Both the position numbers and the translations under genes were made by a program. DNA of 64,000 nt. It comes from Sideroxydans sp. CL21. GTDB lineage: Bacteria > Pseudomonadota > Gammaproteobacteria > Burkholderiales > Gallionellaceae. Position 1 is the first letter of the stretch. Each line of letters opens with the position of its first letter. The notes beneath the pieces are model-generated. The model was not told the origin of the DNA, made no database searches, and worked only from the letters and a program-made list of their open reading frames with translations. Location: positions 3,360,501-3,424,500 of the forward strand of contig NZ_LR699166.1 of assembly GCF_902459525.1 (NCBI RefSeq). The letters run 5' to 3'. Shown here piece by piece: positions 1 through 11,173 of this stretch.

Positions 1-824
<824 letters not shown>

Positions 825-858
825 GCTGTTATTTTCTTATGCTGCCGTTACAAACAAA

Positions 859-890
859 TAAAAAAGGGTGAGGCACACACCTCACCCTTC
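859..890 (-). terminator. Rho-independent terminator after the M23 peptidase gene
   Basis: On the minus strand a 10-bp perfect stem (AAGGGTGAGG / CCTCACCCTT, arms 880-889 and 864-873) with a 6-nt loop is followed by a run of T. It lies 17 bases past the peptidase stop codon and before secA, so it should end the peptidase transcript. Confidence 0.85.
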
Positions 891-906
891 TGCAAAACCT
901 GAACGG

Positions 907-1830
907 TCAACTCCTGGCATTTTCCAGGAAACGTACCGGGTTCTGGGCGATGCCCTTGTATCTCACTTCAAAATGCAGATGTGGGCCGGTCGATCTGCCC
1001 GTGCTTCCCGACAAACCGATCTCATCCCCACGCCTGACCATCTGTCCTACTTTGACCAACAGCTTGGACGCATGCGCATAACGCGTTACTACCTCATTGC
1101 CATGATCTATCTCGACCATATTACCATACTGCGGATGCATGTCCGCATACACCACCACCCCGCCAGCCGAAGCATGGATCGGCGTACCCTCCGGAACCAT
1201 GTAATCCACCCCCTCATGCATGGCATTCTTGCCGGTAAAGGGGTCAATACGCCAACCAAAATTGGAGGAATACCAGACTTCATTGATAGGAGGAACCGAA
1301 GGCAACAGCTTTTTGCTCAATTTGTCCTGCATTAACAATGTTTCCAGCGCCACCAGTTTGTCGCTACGGTCGCTCAGCAGCTCATTCAACTCCGCCATCT
1401 GTTGCTCCATGCTCGACATGGAAACTTGTTGTTGCAGGGCTGACGGCAGGTAAGGCCCCCCCTGTGCAGGCGGTTTGTCGAACGAGAACTCTTCCGGCTT
1501 CATGCCGCTCATTTTGGCCAGGCGTGCTCCCAAACCATTCAGCCGCAGCACTTGTGCTTGCATCTGCCCAAGCCGCATAGCCAGAGTATCCAGACTCTTG
1601 TGCATGAAGGTTTCCTGTTTTTGCTGCTCATCCTGTTGGGCGCTGGCCATCCAGGCGCGCAATTCGTTGCTCATCATGCCCGGTTGGAAGCGCACAATGG
1701 CATATTGTGCGGCCAATACCGCCGCAACGAACATCAGTGCGGCCAAGATTGCCAGAACGGCCAGATGCGTTCCCGTCAGCGAAATGCTCCGGGCTTTTGC
1801 AAATCGGTTGGAAACTAGAATAATATTCAC
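907..1830 (-). CDS. M23 family (LytM-type) peptidoglycan metallopeptidase, membrane anchored
   Basis: Predicted zinc endopeptidase or divisome-activator-like murein hydrolase facing the periplasm. A short cytoplasmic N-terminus is followed by a membrane helix (about residues 22-42), a helical, probably coiled-coil stretch (about 55-175) and a C-terminal M23 domain. The metal ligands are visible as H205xxxD209 (in NAMHEGVDY) and H284-L-H286 (in TGPHLHFEV), so the domain looks catalytically competent rather than a degenerate EnvC/NlpD-type activator. The 307-residue length and position between a DUF721 gene and secA fit the family in betaproteobacteria. The ATG at 1830 is chosen because the N-terminus reads as a typical short leader before the helix. 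Confidence 0.9.
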   Translation of the reverse strand: MNIILVSNRFAKARSISLTGTHLAVLAILAALMFVAAVLAAQYAIVRFQPGMMSNELRAWMASAQQDEQQKQETFMHKSLDTLAMRLGQMQAQVLRLNGLGARLAKMSGMKPEEFSFDKPPAQGGPYLPSALQQQVSMSSMEQQMAELNELLSDRSDKLVALETLLMQDKLSKKLLPSVPPINEVWYSSNFGWRIDPFTGKNAMHEGVDYMVPEGTPIHASAGGVVVYADMHPQYGNMVEIDHGNEVVTRYAHASKLLVKVGQMVRRGDEIGLSGSTGRSTGPHLHFEVRYKGIAQNPVRFLENARS

Positions 1831-1867
1831 GCAACCCCCTTTTTGATGCGATTCCTGTAAACCTACT

Positions 1868-2287
1868 GTGCCGTCCCGCCTGAACGCCTATTTGGCCTCC
1901 AATCAAGAATTACGGCAACTTTCGAGCAAAGCCAAGCAAACTGCAGCCCTGCAAAAGCACTACGAAGCCATCGCTCCACCCAATCTGGCACGCAACAGCC
2001 TGGTATTACGATTGAACCAGCAAACGATGGTCATTGCTGCAAATAACGGCGCGGTGGCCGCCAAGCTGCGACAGATGTCCGCGGACCTTATTTCCCTTTT
2101 TCAAGCAAGGGGATGCGAGGTTACTGTAATTCAAATCAGGGTGCAAGTCACGGCCCCTCCCCACATCATGCCTTCCGAACCGCGCAAATTGGGTAAATCC
2201 GCTCAAGAAGCTTTGAACAAACTGGATGAAAATCTGGCCGAATCGCCCCTCAAAGCAGCTTTAAGGCGACTGATCAAGCGTGTTTAG
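1868..2287 (+). CDS. DUF721/DciA-like protein
   Basis: 139-residue basic protein with the look of the DUF721 family (DciA-type), which in other bacteria helps load the replicative helicase DnaB. The N-terminal half has the family pattern of a short basic helix followed by alternating strands (LARNSLVLRLNQQTMVIAAN, then AAKLRQMSADLISLF). The C-terminus is a basic helix ending in LKAALRRLIKRV. The start is GTG at 1868; an in-frame stop lies three codons upstream, so no earlier start is possible. The gene stands alone on the plus strand, divergent from the M23 gene and convergent with the next small gene (1-base gap). Assignment rests on pattern and the typical position near lpxC/secA. Confidence 0.75.
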   Translation: MPSRLNAYLASNQELRQLSSKAKQTAALQKHYEAIAPPNLARNSLVLRLNQQTMVIAANNGAVAAKLRQMSADLISLFQARGCEVTVIQIRVQVTAPPHIMPSEPRKLGKSAQEALNKLDENLAESPLKAALRRLIKRV

Positions 2288-2288
2288 C

Positions 2289-2486
2289 TCAAACCAGTAC
2301 CCGCCAGGCAACCAATCCATAGCGTTCAAGCAGGTATAACGCAGCGAACACCAAAAGTACGTAGCCCATGAATCGCACCACCTGCCATATGAAGCGGGGA
2401 TAACGCGGATCGCGCGTGACCAAATATAAGGCAGCGGATGAAACAATCAACAATATGGAGAGCAATATAGCGAGGCGGATAAGCAT
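2289..2486 (-). CDS. Small two-helix membrane protein
   Basis: 65 residues, almost entirely two hydrophobic helices: about residues 3-23 (LAILLSILLIVSSAALYLV) and 36-55, joined by a short basic/aromatic loop (TRDPRYPRFIWQ). No family is recognised. It starts 13 bases after the lpxC stop in the same direction, so it is probably the last gene of the dcw transcript, and it stops one base from the convergent DUF721 gene. Hydrophobic layout and spacing support a real gene; the ribosome binding site is weak. Confidence 0.65.
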   Translation of the reverse strand: MLIRLAILLSILLIVSSAALYLVTRDPRYPRFIWQVVRFMGYVLLVFAALYLLERYGLVAWRVLV

Positions 2487-2499
2487 CGCTGCTGCCGAA

Positions 2500-3411
2500 T
2501 CAGGCCGCCTGTAGCTGCAGGCGCAGGAAATCGGGGGCCTCTTCCTGCTTGTCGAATGTGGTGAATTCCCATGCCGTCTCGTCGGCCAACAAGGCCCGAC
2601 AAAGGGCGTTATTCAAGGCATGGCCGGATTTATAGCCGGAAAATGCGCCAATTAATGGATGTCCGAGCAGGTAAAGATCGCCAATGGCGTCCAGAACCTT
2701 GTGTTTCACAAATTCGTCTTCAAAACGCAGTCCATCCGGGTTGATGACACGATATTCGTCCATCACGATGGCATTATCCAGGCTCCCGCCCAGCGCCAAT
2801 CCTTGCGAACGCATGTATTCAACTTCTTGCATGAAGCCGAAAGTGCGGGCGCGACTTACTTCCTTAATATAAGAATGTTCCCCAAGATCGACCGTCACAG
2901 TCTGTTTGGTGTTGGCAAACACCGGGTGGGCAAAATTGATGGTGAAGTTCAGCTTGTAGCCGTTATACGGCTCAAAACGTACCCATTTGTCGCCATCCTT
3001 CACTTCCACCGTTTTTTTAATCCGGATGAATTTCTTGGCTGCAGCCTGTTCGACGATGCCGGCCGATTGCAGCAGGAATATGAATGTTCCCGCGCTACCG
3101 TCCATGATGGGCAATTCCGAACTGGTCAGTTCGACGATGGCGTTGTCGATACCCAAGCCGGCCAAAGCCGACATCAGGTGCTCCACCGTCGCCACACGTG
3201 CGCCATGCGCTTCCAGACAAGTGGAAAGCCGCGTGTCGTTAACCGCATGAGCCTCGGCGCGAATATCCCCGGAATCCGGCAAATCAATGCGCCGAAACAC
3301 GATCCCGCTGTCAATGGAAGCCGGACGCAAGGTCAGGTAGACCTTTTCGCCGGTGTGCAGACCGACGCCCGTCGCCTGCACCATCGTTTTCAATGTACGT
3401 TGCTTGACCAT
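2500..3411 (-). CDS. lpxC: UDP-3-O-acyl-N-acetylglucosamine deacetylase
   Basis: Zinc deacetylase carrying out the committed step of lipid A synthesis in the cytoplasm. The 303-residue length is normal. Zinc ligands are visible: H78 in [11 protein letters not shown], and H237/D241 in HKVLDAIGD; the catalytic His is at 264 in KSGH. Both LpxC domains are complete. It closes the dcw cluster downstream of ftsZ, separated from it by about 125 bp that hold a heptad-repeat inverted repeat. The ATG at 3411 begins [20 protein letters not shown], the usual N-terminus. Shows the organism makes lipopolysaccharide. Confidence 0.97.
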   Translation of the reverse strand: MVKQRTLKTMVQATGVGLHTGEKVYLTLRPASIDSGIVFRRIDLPDSGDIRAEAHAVNDTRLSTCLEAHGARVATVEHLMSALAGLGIDNAIVELTSSELPIMDGSAGTFIFLLQSAGIVEQAAAKKFIRIKKTVEVKDGDKWVRFEPYNGYKLNFTINFAHPVFANTKQTVTVDLGEHSYIKEVSRARTFGFMQEVEYMRSQGLALGGSLDNAIVMDEYRVINPDGLRFEDEFVKHKVLDAIGDLYLLGHPLIGAFSGYKSGHALNNALCRALLADETAWEFTTFDKQEEAPDFLRLQLQAA

Positions 3412-3455
3412 TTGTGATGACCTGACAAAATCGGTGCGAAGTTTAACATAGCCCT

Positions 3456-3540
3456 AAGGCAGGATTTGGGAACTGGGAATTGGGATTTTGCACGAACGCT
3501 CCCTGCAAGTCCTAAGTCCAAAATCCTAATTCCTGCCTTA
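3456..3540. repeat. Inverted repeat built of degenerate heptads, between ftsZ and lpxC
   Basis: The left arm (3456-3491) contains 7-bp units GGATTTG, GGAACTG, GGAATTG, GGATTTT. The right arm (3505-3540) contains the complementary type, AGTCCTA, AGTCCAA, AATCCTA, ATTCCTG. The ends AAGGCAGGA / TCCTGCCTT pair perfectly. The element begins inside the last codons of ftsZ. It can fold as a large stem and may attenuate transcription into lpxC. It belongs to the same repeat type as those inside murB and murF. Confidence 0.75.
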
Positions 3541-4695
3541 ATCCGCTTGTTTGCGCAAGAACGACGGAATATCGAGCGGATCGACGCCGGATTGCTTCAT
3601 CGCTTCGACTGCTTCGCGATGGCGTCCGGTGCGTATCACTGCAGGCATATCCAGCTCGTTGTAGTTAACCATCGGCGCATCGTGCGTTCCGGTACGCTGT
3701 TGCTTCTCGTACGCCAGAACCGGCTTCGGCTGCTTGCGTGCCATTGGAACGCCCAGACCGGTAGCCACGATGGTCACGCGCATCTCATCACCCATTGCCT
3801 CATCGAATACCGAGCCGACAATCACCGTCGCTTCTTGTGCGGCAAACTGGAAACAATTCATCACTTCATGCAGCTCTTCCAGAGTCAGGCTGCTGCTGGA
3901 GGTGATGTTGACCAGCACACCGCGCGCGCCGGAAAGATCCACATCTTCCAGCAAGGGACTGGCGATAGCTTGTTCTGCGGCACGTTGCGCACGGCCTTCT
4001 CCGGATGCGGATGCCGCACCCATCATCGCCATGCCGTTCTCCGACATCAGCGTGCACACGTCGGCAAAATCCACATTCACCATGCCTGGAACGTTGATGA
4101 CTTCTGCGATACCGGCCACCGCTCCCTGCAACACACCGTTCGCCGCCTTGAATGCTTCCGGCAATGTAGTCTTTCCGCCCAGCACTTCCATCAGCTTGGC
4201 ATTCGGAACGATGATGAGGGAATCGACATAGACTGCCAGTTCCTCGATGCCGCTTTGAGCCAGCGTCATGCGCTTGCCTTCGAAGATGAACGGCTTGGTC
4301 ACCACTGCCACAGTGAGGATGCCCATCTCCTTGGCCACTTGCGCAACGATCGGCGCGGCTCCCGTGCCTGTTCCGCCCCCCATGCCCGCGGTGATGAACA
4401 CCATGTTGGCGCCGCTGATGATCTCGGCGATGCGCTCGCGGTCTTCGATCGCGGCAGCCTGGCCGATCTCGGGCTTGGCGCCTGCGCCGAGGCCCTTGGT
4501 CAGGTTTGCGCCAATCTGCAACTGCACACGCGCCTTGCTGCGGCGCAGCGCCTGCGCGTCGGTGTTGATGACGATGAATTCGACCCCTTGCACTCCCTGA
4601 TCGATCATGTGATCGACTGCATTCCCGCCGCAGCCGCCCACCCCTACCACTTTGATCACTGCACCTTGCGGCTGAGCATCCATTAGTTCAAACAT
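3538..4695 (-). CDS. ftsZ: Cell division GTPase FtsZ
   Basis: Tubulin homologue that polymerises into the Z ring at midcell. 385 residues. The GTP-binding tubulin signature GGGTGTG is at 106-112, and the N-terminal nucleotide pocket VGVGGCGGNAV is at 17-27. The synergy (T7) loop region and a variable linker are followed by the conserved C-terminal peptide DIPSFLRKQAD that binds FtsA and ZipA-type partners. It follows ftsA by 45 bp, with a purine-rich ribosome site (GAAAAGGAGAAA) before the ATG. No defects seen. Confidence 0.98.
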   Translation of the reverse strand: MFELMDAQPQGAVIKVVGVGGCGGNAVDHMIDQGVQGVEFIVINTDAQALRRSKARVQLQIGANLTKGLGAGAKPEIGQAAAIEDRERIAEIISGANMVFITAGMGGGTGTGAAPIVAQVAKEMGILTVAVVTKPFIFEGKRMTLAQSGIEELAVYVDSLIIVPNAKLMEVLGGKTTLPEAFKAANGVLQGAVAGIAEVINVPGMVNVDFADVCTLMSENGMAMMGAASASGEGRAQRAAEQAIASPLLEDVDLSGARGVLVNITSSSSLTLEELHEVMNCFQFAAQEATVIVGSVFDEAMGDEMRVTIVATGLGVPMARKQPKPVLAYEKQQRTGTHDAPMVNYNELDMPAVIRTGRHREAVEAMKQSGVDPLDIPSFLRKQAD

Positions 4696-4740
4696 GTTTT
4701 TCTCCTTTTCTAAATTGCAAACCGACCCTGAACCAAACTA

Positions 4741-5976
4741 CTAAAAATTGCGCTGAAACCACGTCTTCATACTTGCCATCACATCGCCGAACGATCCCGA
4801 ATTAACGCGCGACACTTCGTCGCGCTTGTGCTGCTCCAGCCCGTACAACAGCAAACCGACTCCCGTCGCGTAGCGCGGCGTTTTCACGACATCCGATAAT
4901 CCCCCGATGTTGCGCGGCACGCCCATACGCACCGGCATATGGAATATTTCCTCGCCCAACTCGACCATGCCCTGCATGGCGCTGCTGCCTCCGGTGATCA
5001 CAATGCCGGAAGACAACAGGTCCTCGAACCCGCTCCGGCGCAGCTCTTGCTGCACCAGTGAATACAGTTCCTCCACGCGGGGTTCGATCACTTCCGCCAG
5101 GGTCTGCCGCGAAAGCATGCGCGCACTGCGCTCGCCCACGCCCGGCACTTCGATTGGTGCATCGTTCGCCAACTGGCGCAAGGCGCACCCGTATTTGATC
5201 TTGATGTCCTCGGCATCCTTGGTCGGCGTACGCAGCGCCATCGCGATGTCGTTGGTGATCTGGTCACCGGCGATGGGGATCACCGCCGTATGCCGGATCG
5301 CCCCGTTGGTGAAGATCGCCACATCGGTAGTCCCGCCGCCGATGTCCACCAGGCACACGCCCAGCTCCCGTTCGTCGTCCGCCAGCACCGCTTTGCTCGA
5401 TGCCAGGGGTTGCAGGATCATCTCGTGCACTTCCAGCCCGCAGCGGTGGATGCACTTCAGGATGTTTTGTACTGCCGCCACCGCCCCGGTGACGATGTGC
5501 ACCTCCACTTCAAGGCGCATGCCGCTCATGCCCAGCGGCTTTTTGATACCGCCCTGCCCGTCGATGCTGAACTCCTGTTCAAGGATGTGAAGGATCTGCT
5601 GGTCTCCCGGCAGGCTGATCGAACTGGCCGTCTCCACCGCGCGCACCACATCGGTGTGTGCCACTTCCTTGTCCTTGATCTTGATCATGCCGTTGGCATT
5701 CGAACTGCGAATATGGCTGCCCGCAATACCGGTATAGACCTCGCGTATCTTGCAGTCCGCCATCAGCTCCGCTTCTTCCAGCGCGCGCTGGATGGCACCG
5801 ACCGTCGCGTCGATGTTCACCACCATGCCCTTCTTCATGCCGGAAGACTGGTGCATGCCCGCCCCGATCACTTCCAGTGTGCCTTCCGGCCTGATTTCGG
5901 CAACGATGCACGCGATCTTCGACGTGCCGATGTCCAGCGCCACGATCAAATTCTTGTTCTCTCTGTTCTTGCTCAT
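4741..5976 (-). CDS. ftsA: Cell division protein FtsA (actin-like)
   Basis: Actin-fold ATPase that tethers FtsZ filaments to the inner membrane and recruits late division proteins. 411 residues. Phosphate-1 motif VALDIGTSKI sits near residue 13, phosphate-2 motif LVDIGGGTTDVAIF around 207-220 and the adenosine motif IVITGGSSAMQG near 321-332. The C-terminus ends in an amphipathic helix (MASMKTWFQRNF), the membrane-targeting sequence. The start ATG is preceded by AAGGGGAAAGCG, a good ribosome site. It lies 21 bp downstream of ftsQ in the cluster. Confidence 0.98.
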   Translation of the reverse strand: MSKNRENKNLIVALDIGTSKIACIVAEIRPEGTLEVIGAGMHQSSGMKKGMVVNIDATVGAIQRALEEAELMADCKIREVYTGIAGSHIRSSNANGMIKIKDKEVAHTDVVRAVETASSISLPGDQQILHILEQEFSIDGQGGIKKPLGMSGMRLEVEVHIVTGAVAAVQNILKCIHRCGLEVHEMILQPLASSKAVLADDERELGVCLVDIGGGTTDVAIFTNGAIRHTAVIPIAGDQITNDIAMALRTPTKDAEDIKIKYGCALRQLANDAPIEVPGVGERSARMLSRQTLAEVIEPRVEELYSLVQQELRRSGFEDLLSSGIVITGGSSAMQGMVELGEEIFHMPVRMGVPRNIGGLSDVVKTPRYATGVGLLLYGLEQHKRDEVSRVNSGSFGDVMASMKTWFQRNF

Positions 5977-5997
5977 CGCTTTCCCCTTGCTGCCATT

Positions 5998-6702
5998 TCA
6001 AACATTGCCGCCCGGCAGATACGCCGCAAACCCGTTGCGATAACGCAGATCCACATGGTTGGCCGGTCGTGCCAATGCGGCCAGACTGTACGGATACACT
6101 TTGACGAAACGAGTCATCCGCTCTTGCATCTCTTCCCTGCCCAGCTCGAGCACCATGCCCTTGTCCAACTTCACCTGCCACGCATAGCGCGGCGACAGAC
6201 TTATTTGCACGATCTGCTGGTGCAACGGCTGCAGTGCTGCGTTCAAGTCGGCGTACATCTGCGTTACCTGCGGCGAGGTTTCCGGCTGCCCTATGAATAC
6301 CGGCAACACCTGGTCTGTCGTCGCCGAAAAAACCTCCCCGTACGTATTCACGAGTGAAGTGCCGTTCCAGCGGGCCAGTGCCACTTGCTCTTCCACTTCC
6401 ACTTCCAGACTCCACGGAAACTTGCGCCGCACACTCACTTTGCGCACCCAAGGCAACTTTTCGAATGCCTGTCGCGTAGCTTCCAAATCGACTGTGAAGA
6501 AGTTCCCGCTCACTTGCTCATGCACCACTTTTTCCATCAACTCGGGCGAAATGCGTTGCGGCACCGCAGTCAGTTCCACGATGCGCAGGGGAAACACCGG
6601 CAAGTGCAGCACGTAGCGTGCTGTGCCGTAGAGCACCAGCACAAAGCTCGCACCGAACAGCACGTTCGCGATGCCGCGCAGCAGTGGCGTGTTATCCCAC
6701 AT
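5998..6702 (-). CDS. ftsQ: Cell division protein FtsQ
   Basis: Bitopic divisome protein linking early cytoplasmic and late periplasmic division proteins. 234 residues: a short cytoplasmic tail, a membrane helix at about 12-30 ([19 protein letters not shown]), a POTRA domain (about 37-108, starting [13 protein letters not shown]) and the FtsQ beta domain. It overlaps the end of ddlB by 11 bases; a strong ribosome site (GGAGGGGGCGC) directly precedes the ATG. Position and domain order make the call safe despite low sequence conservation in the family. Confidence 0.95.
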   Translation of the reverse strand: MWDNTPLLRGIANVLFGASFVLVLYGTARYVLHLPVFPLRIVELTAVPQRISPELMEKVVHEQVSGNFFTVDLEATRQAFEKLPWVRKVSVRRKFPWSLEVEVEEQVALARWNGTSLVNTYGEVFSATTDQVLPVFIGQPETSPQVTQMYADLNAALQPLHQQIVQISLSPRYAWQVKLDKGMVLELGREEMQERMTRFVKVYPYSLAALARPANHVDLRYRNGFAAYLPGGNV

Positions 6703-7603
6703 GCGCCCCCTCCAGTATCCGGATCACCAACTGCTCAAAATCTATGCCTGCCTGTCGTGCCGCCATCGGCACCAGACTGTGGTCGGTCATACCTGGCGAT
6801 GTGTTCGCCTCCAGCAGATAGGCTTTGCCGTCCTCGCCGCGCAGGAAGTCCACGCGCCCCCAACCCTGCCCGCCGATAAGCGCAAATGCCAGCTGGGCAA
6901 GGTGCTGCATCTCGCTCTCTTGTTCCGCAGTCAGACCGCACGGACACAAATAACGAGTGTCGTCGCGTAGATATTTGGCCTCGTAGTCGTAGAACTCATT
7001 CGCAGGCTCAATCTTGATGACCGGCAGCGCACGACCGTTCAAAATCGCAACCGTGTACTCACCGCCCCCGATGAAGCGCTCGGCAAGTACCAGGCTGTCG
7101 TATTTGGCCGCTTCCGCATAAGCAGCCTGCAAATCTTCGGCACGCTTCACTTTGGTGATACCCACGCTCGATCCTTCGTTTGCGGGCTTCACAAACAGCG
7201 GCAAACCGAGACGTTGCACCACACCGTTCCAGTCGCTGCGCTCGGTGAGCATTTCGTAATCGGGAATCGGCAAGCCTGCGGCCTGCCACACCAGCTTGGT
7301 GCGCCATTTGTCCATCGCGAGTGCCGAAGCCAGCACGCCGCTGCCGGTATAGGGGATGTTCATCAACTCCAGTGCACCCTGCACCGTTCCGTCTTCGCCG
7401 AAGCGGCCGTGCAAAGCGATGAACACGCGGTTGAAATTCTCATCCCGCAAGGCATGCAGATCCCGTGTCTCGGGATCGAATCCGTGCGCGTCCACTCCGC
7501 TCCTCTGCAATGCGGCCAACACCGCCGTACCGCTCTTCAACGATACTTCGCGCTCAGCGGAACGCCCGCCGAACAGCACGGCCACTTTTCCAAAATTCTT
7601 CAA
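6692..7603 (-). CDS. ddlB: D-alanine--D-alanine ligase
   Basis: ATP-grasp ligase making the D-Ala-D-Ala dipeptide used by MurF. 303 residues. N-terminal [19 protein letters not shown], the ATP-grasp segment [19 protein letters not shown] and the C-terminal metal/catalytic region [16 protein letters not shown] are all present. The start is TTG at 7601-7603, preceded by GGAGAGCGAGC. The TTG overlaps the murB stop (TTGA), implying translational coupling. Complete and in the expected place between murB and ftsQ. Confidence 0.97.
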   Translation of the reverse strand: MKNFGKVAVLFGGRSAEREVSLKSGTAVLAALQRSGVDAHGFDPETRDLHALRDENFNRVFIALHGRFGEDGTVQGALELMNIPYTGSGVLASALAMDKWRTKLVWQAAGLPIPDYEMLTERSDWNGVVQRLGLPLFVKPANEGSSVGITKVKRAEDLQAAYAEAAKYDSLVLAERFIGGGEYTVAILNGRALPVIKIEPANEFYDYEAKYLRDDTRYLCPCGLTAEQESEMQHLAQLAFALIGGQGWGRVDFLRGEDGKAYLLEANTSPGMTDHSLVPMAARQAGIDFEQLVIRILEGAHVG

Positions 7604-8589
7604 GCTCGCTCTCCGATGATCCTTACTTCGGGATGCAGTTGCACCCCGGTCTTTGATTCAACTTCTGCCCGTACTTCCTCGATCAGGTTCTCGATATCCG
7701 TTGCGGTCGCCTTGTCCACGTTCACGATGAAGTTGGCATGCTTCTCCGACACCTGTGCGCCGCCGACGCGCCTGCCTTTCAGTCCGCATTCCTCGATCAA
7801 TTTCGCCGCATGGCTGCCTGGCGGATTGCGGAATACCGAGCCCGCGTTCGGCAACTGCAGGGGCTGGCTGGCGCTGCGTTTCTCCATCAATGTCTTGATC
7901 TCTTTGCGTGCGGCTTCCACGTCACCTGTTTCCAGTTTTAGCCATGCACCAACGAAAAATTCATCGCAGGCCTCGGGATGCGGGATACAGGATTCAGTAA
8001 CACCCTCCGCACTCCGAACCCCATCCCGTATCATGAATCCTGAATCCTGAATCCTCTTTACGTGCCGATAACCGATCTCATATTCCTGTGGTGTACGTTC
8101 CATCAGTTCACCGCGACGCGTCAGCACCTGTACGCGCCGCACTTTCTGCCAGGTTTCACCGCCGTAACATCCCGCATTCATTGCAAGCATGCCGCCCACG
8201 GTTCCGGGTATTCCGACGAAAAATTCCCCGCCACACAAATTGTTGGATGCTGCAAAACGCGCCAACTTCGCCCCAGGCACACCCGCCTGTGCGTAGATGT
8301 ATTGGCCATCCATGCGCAACTCTGTCAGGGCACCCACCATTAGCAACACCGTGCCGCGGAATCCGCCGTCGCGCACGAGCAAATTGCTGCCGAGACCCAC
8401 TGCGATCAGCGACTCGTCTGTCGGCGTTTGCCGCAAAAAATGCTGCAAGTCGGCGAGATCGGCCGGCTGGTACACACGCTGCGCTGCACCTCCGGCACGC
8501 CAGCTCACGTGACGCGACATGGGCTCGTCGCGGAACATCTCTCCGCGCAATCCTGTCGCACTGAATTGTGTCGGTTCGCTCATGTTCAT
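7600..8589 (-). CDS. murB: UDP-N-acetylenolpyruvoylglucosamine reductase, with an internal repeat-derived insertion
   Basis: FAD/NADPH reductase forming UDP-N-acetylmuramate. 329 residues. The FAD-binding parts ([41 protein letters not shown]), the catalytic segment [11 protein letters not shown] and the C-terminal HPEVRIIGE are intact. Residues about 179-208, between GYRHV and [10 protein letters not shown], are extra compared with the family as I know it. They are encoded by a heptad-repeat inverted repeat (7975-8056) that keeps the frame and adds no stop. The start ATG at 8589 overlaps the murC stop (ATGA); a second ATG two codons later is possible. Confidence 0.96.
   Translation of the reverse strand: MNMSEPTQFSATGLRGEMFRDEPMSRHVSWRAGGAAQRVYQPADLADLQHFLRQTPTDESLIAVGLGSNLLVRDGGFRGTVLLMVGALTELRMDGQYIYAQAGVPGAKLARFAASNNLCGGEFFVGIPGTVGGMLAMNAGCYGGETWQKVRRVQVLTRRGELMERTPQEYEIGYRHVKRIQDSGFMIRDGVRSAEGVTESCIPHPEACDEFFVGAWLKLETGDVEAARKEIKTLMEKRSASQPLQLPNAGSVFRNPPGSHAAKLIEECGLKGRRVGGAQVSEKHANFIVNVDKATATDIENLIEEVRAEVESKTGVQLHPEVRIIGERA
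7975..8056. repeat. Heptad-repeat inverted repeat inside murB
   Basis: Left arm 7-bp units GGGATGC, GGGATAC, AGGATTC (7975-7995); right arm ATCCCGT, ATCATGA, ATCCTGA, ATCCTGA, ATCCTCT (8022-8056), the reverse-complement type. Read on the coding strand it adds roughly 30 residues to MurB without a stop or frameshift. Confidence 0.8.
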
Positions 8590-10004
8590 TTTTGCGCCAA
8601 TTGCTTCACCAAGCCCGGCACGCCGCCGATAGAGCCTGCACCCATGGTCAGTACCACATCGCCTGCACGTGCCATCTGCAAAATGGTCTGCGGCATATCG
8701 GCGATGTTCTCGACGAACACCGCTTCGCTCTGCCCCACTACGCGCAGGGCATGCATCAGGGCGCGCCCGTCTGCGGCGACGATAGGCGCTTCGCCTGCCG
8801 CATAAATGTCGGCCAAGGCAAGCGCATCCACGCCGGACAACACCTTGACGAAATCTTCGAACAGGTCGCGCGTACGCGTGAAACGGTGCGGCTGGAAGGC
8901 CAGCAACAATCGCTTGCCGGGAAATGCGCCGCGCACAGCTGCCAGCGTCGCCTTCATTTCCACCGGATGATGACCATAGTCGTCGATCAAAGTGAACGAG
9001 CCGCCGGACGCCAGCGGTATCTCGCCATAGCGCTGCATGCGCCGACCCACACCTTCGAATTCGGCCAGTGCCGCAACAATCGCTGCTGGTGCAACACCAA
9101 CCTCCAGACCGACCGCAATAGCCGCCAGCGCGTTAAGTACGTTGTGCATACCCGCCAGATTGAGCGAGATGTCGAGATCAAGCGGCTTGCCCTCGAACAG
9201 GCATTTTTCGTCGTGGCGGCATTGCGCGGTGAAGCGCATCCGGCCAGCCTCATGCCGCACGTTCACGGCGCGTATCTGCGCTTCCTCGCCCTGACCGTAG
9301 GTGGTGATAGGCTTGCTGATACGCGGCAGGATATCGCGCACGTTCTCGTCATCCGAACACAGGATGGCGCGTCCGTAGAATGGAAGGCGCTCGACAAAAT
9401 CGATGAAAGCCTGCTTCAACTTGTTGAAGTCGTGGCCGTACGTCTCCATGTGGTCGGCATCGATGTTGGTGATCACGGCAAGGATGGGAGTGAGATACAA
9501 AAAGGATGCATCGGACTCGTCCGCTTCGGCGACAATGAACTCGCCCGTGCCCAGCCGCGCGTTTGCACCGCTGCTGTTGAGACGCCCTCCGATGACAAAG
9601 GTGGGGTCGTATCCGCCTTTCGCCAATACACTGGTCACCAGCGATGTGGTGGTGGTCTTGCCATGTGTTCCAGCTACCGCAATACCCTGACGCAGCCGCA
9701 TCAATTCCGCCAGCATCACGGCGCGCGGCACGACTGGAATGTGCTGTTCGCGTGCCGCCAGCACTTCCGGGTTGTCCGCTTTCACTGCAGTGGATACCAC
9801 GACCGCATCGGCATTGCGCAAATTCTTTGCATCGTGCCCATGATGAATGATCGCACCCAGGGTCTGTAAACGTTGCGTAACCGCGCTGTCGGCAAGATCG
9901 GAACCGCTCACCCTGAATCCCAGGTTGAGCAGCACCTCGGCGATACCATTCATACCGGAACCGCCGATACCGACAAAGTGAATATGTTTGATTTTATGTT
10001 TCAT
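8586..10004 (-). CDS. murC: UDP-N-acetylmuramate--L-alanine ligase
   Basis: Mur ligase adding the first residue (L-Ala) of the peptide stem. An N-terminal Rossmann motif [13 protein letters not shown]-loop [14 protein letters not shown], the central Mur ligase domain with EADESDASF and the C-terminal domain with [12 protein letters not shown] are visible. I start at the ATG at 10004 ([10 protein letters not shown]), preceded by GAGGCAACTGGC. The open frame extends 10 codons further to a GTG at 10034, but that would add an unlikely [10 protein letters not shown] leader. About 105 bp separate it from murG, one of the few real gaps in the cluster. Confidence 0.97.
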   Translation of the reverse strand: MKHKIKHIHFVGIGGSGMNGIAEVLLNLGFRVSGSDLADSAVTQRLQTLGAIIHHGHDAKNLRNADAVVVSTAVKADNPEVLAAREQHIPVVPRAVMLAELMRLRQGIAVAGTHGKTTTTSLVTSVLAKGGYDPTFVIGGRLNSSGANARLGTGEFIVAEADESDASFLYLTPILAVITNIDADHMETYGHDFNKLKQAFIDFVERLPFYGRAILCSDDENVRDILPRISKPITTYGQGEEAQIRAVNVRHEAGRMRFTAQCRHDEKCLFEGKPLDLDISLNLAGMHNVLNALAAIAVGLEVGVAPAAIVAALAEFEGVGRRMQRYGEIPLASGGSFTLIDDYGHHPVEMKATLAAVRGAFPGKRLLLAFQPHRFTRTRDLFEDFVKVLSGVDALALADIYAAGEAPIVAADGRALMHALRVVGQSEAVFVENIADMPQTILQMARAGDVVLTMGAGSIGGVPGLVKQLAQK

Positions 10005-10108
10005 GCCAGTTGCCTCATTCCTTTTCGCGCCCACTCCGCATCACCTTTTTTCGGCAATGCGACAATCACGGACGCTTGCATCCTGCATACGAAAATCCTG
10101 TTCTCTGC

Positions 10109-11173
10109 TCATGCTGCAACCAATTCTGCGCAAACTTTCGCGACCGTCTGCGTGGCCTCAGGCTTGGCCTGATTGCGCGCGGCTTGCGCCATCACCAGCA
10201 GTTTTTCCCGATCAAATCCGCGCAACAATTGCGCCAGCTTTTCCCCACTCAATTCCTTTTGCGGCAGCAACACAGCTGCTCCCCGTTCGCTCAGGAAGCG
10301 CGCGTTATGCGTTTGATGATCATCCACTGCGATCGGCAGCGGAATCAGTACGCTTGCCACCCCGGCAGCTGCCAGCTCGGCAATAGTCAATGCACCCGCG
10401 CGACAGATCAGCACATCCGCATGTGCATACTGGGTCGCCATATCGTCGAGAAACGGGCGGATATCGGCTTTTGCGCCTGCCTGCTTGTAAAGTTGCTGCA
10501 CTGTTTCCAGGTTTTTCTTGCCGGTCTGGTGCACCACATTCGGGCGGTCTTGCTCGTTCATCAGCGCAAGCGCTTTCGGCATTGCCTCGTTGAGCGCTTG
10601 CGCCCCCAGACTTCCGCCCACGACAAGCACATTCAATTTGCCACTGCGTGCTGCGTAGCGCTCTTTCGGCTCAGGCAATGCAGCAATATCGGCACGCACC
10701 GGATTGCCGCACCATTCGGTACGTTTCAGTACGTCGGGAAATCCGCTCAGCACGCGTGCAGCCAGTTTTGCCAGCACTTTGTTGCTCATGCCCGCAATCG
10801 AGTTCTGTTCATGAATGACCAATGGCCGACGCAACATCGCCGCCATCAAACCGCCCGGCATGGTGATATATCCGCCCATACCCAACACCACATCGGGGCG
10901 ATAGCTGAAGATCGCAACCGCGCTTTGGCCCAGCGCGCGCAGCAGGGTGAAGGGCAGCGCGAGCAGACGCAACATGCCTTTGCCGCGCACACCGGTAAAA
11001 TTCACCCACGCCACCGGATAGCCGTGTTTGGGCACCAGTTCCGCTTCCATACTGTTCGGTGCGCCCAGCCAAACCACGTTCCATCCCTGTGTACGCAGCG
11101 CGTCGGCGACGGCAAGGCCCGGGTAAATGTGCCCGCCGGTTCCACCTGCCATGATGAGGATGGTTCTGCTCAT
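10109..11173 (-). CDS. murG: UDP-GlcNAc:lipid I N-acetylglucosaminyltransferase
   Basis: GT28 glycosyltransferase converting lipid I to lipid II on the cytoplasmic face. 354 residues. The N-terminal glycine-rich loop [16 protein letters not shown], the [16 protein letters not shown] loop and the C-terminal donor-binding [20 protein letters not shown] are all present. The ATG at 11173 overlaps the ftsW stop (ATGA). Complete, standard length. Confidence 0.97.
   Translation of the reverse strand: MSRTILIMAGGTGGHIYPGLAVADALRTQGWNVVWLGAPNSMEAELVPKHGYPVAWVNFTGVRGKGMLRLLALPFTLLRALGQSAVAIFSYRPDVVLGMGGYITMPGGLMAAMLRRPLVIHEQNSIAGMSNKVLAKLAARVLSGFPDVLKRTEWCGNPVRADIAALPEPKERYAARSGKLNVLVVGGSLGAQALNEAMPKALALMNEQDRPNVVHQTGKKNLETVQQLYKQAGAKADIRPFLDDMATQYAHADVLICRAGALTIAELAAAGVASVLIPLPIAVDDHQTHNARFLSERGAAVLLPQKELSGEKLAQLLRGFDREKLLVMAQAARNQAKPEATQTVAKVCAELVAA

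Noticed and set aside
3466-4686. Long plus-strand open frame (406 codons) opposite ftsZ
   Set aside because: Antisense shadow of ftsZ; His/Arg/Cys-rich composition typical of reverse frames and no recognisable motif.
8568-9869. 433-codon plus-strand frame opposite murC
   Set aside because: Antisense to a complete, motif-bearing murC; composition is that of a shadow.
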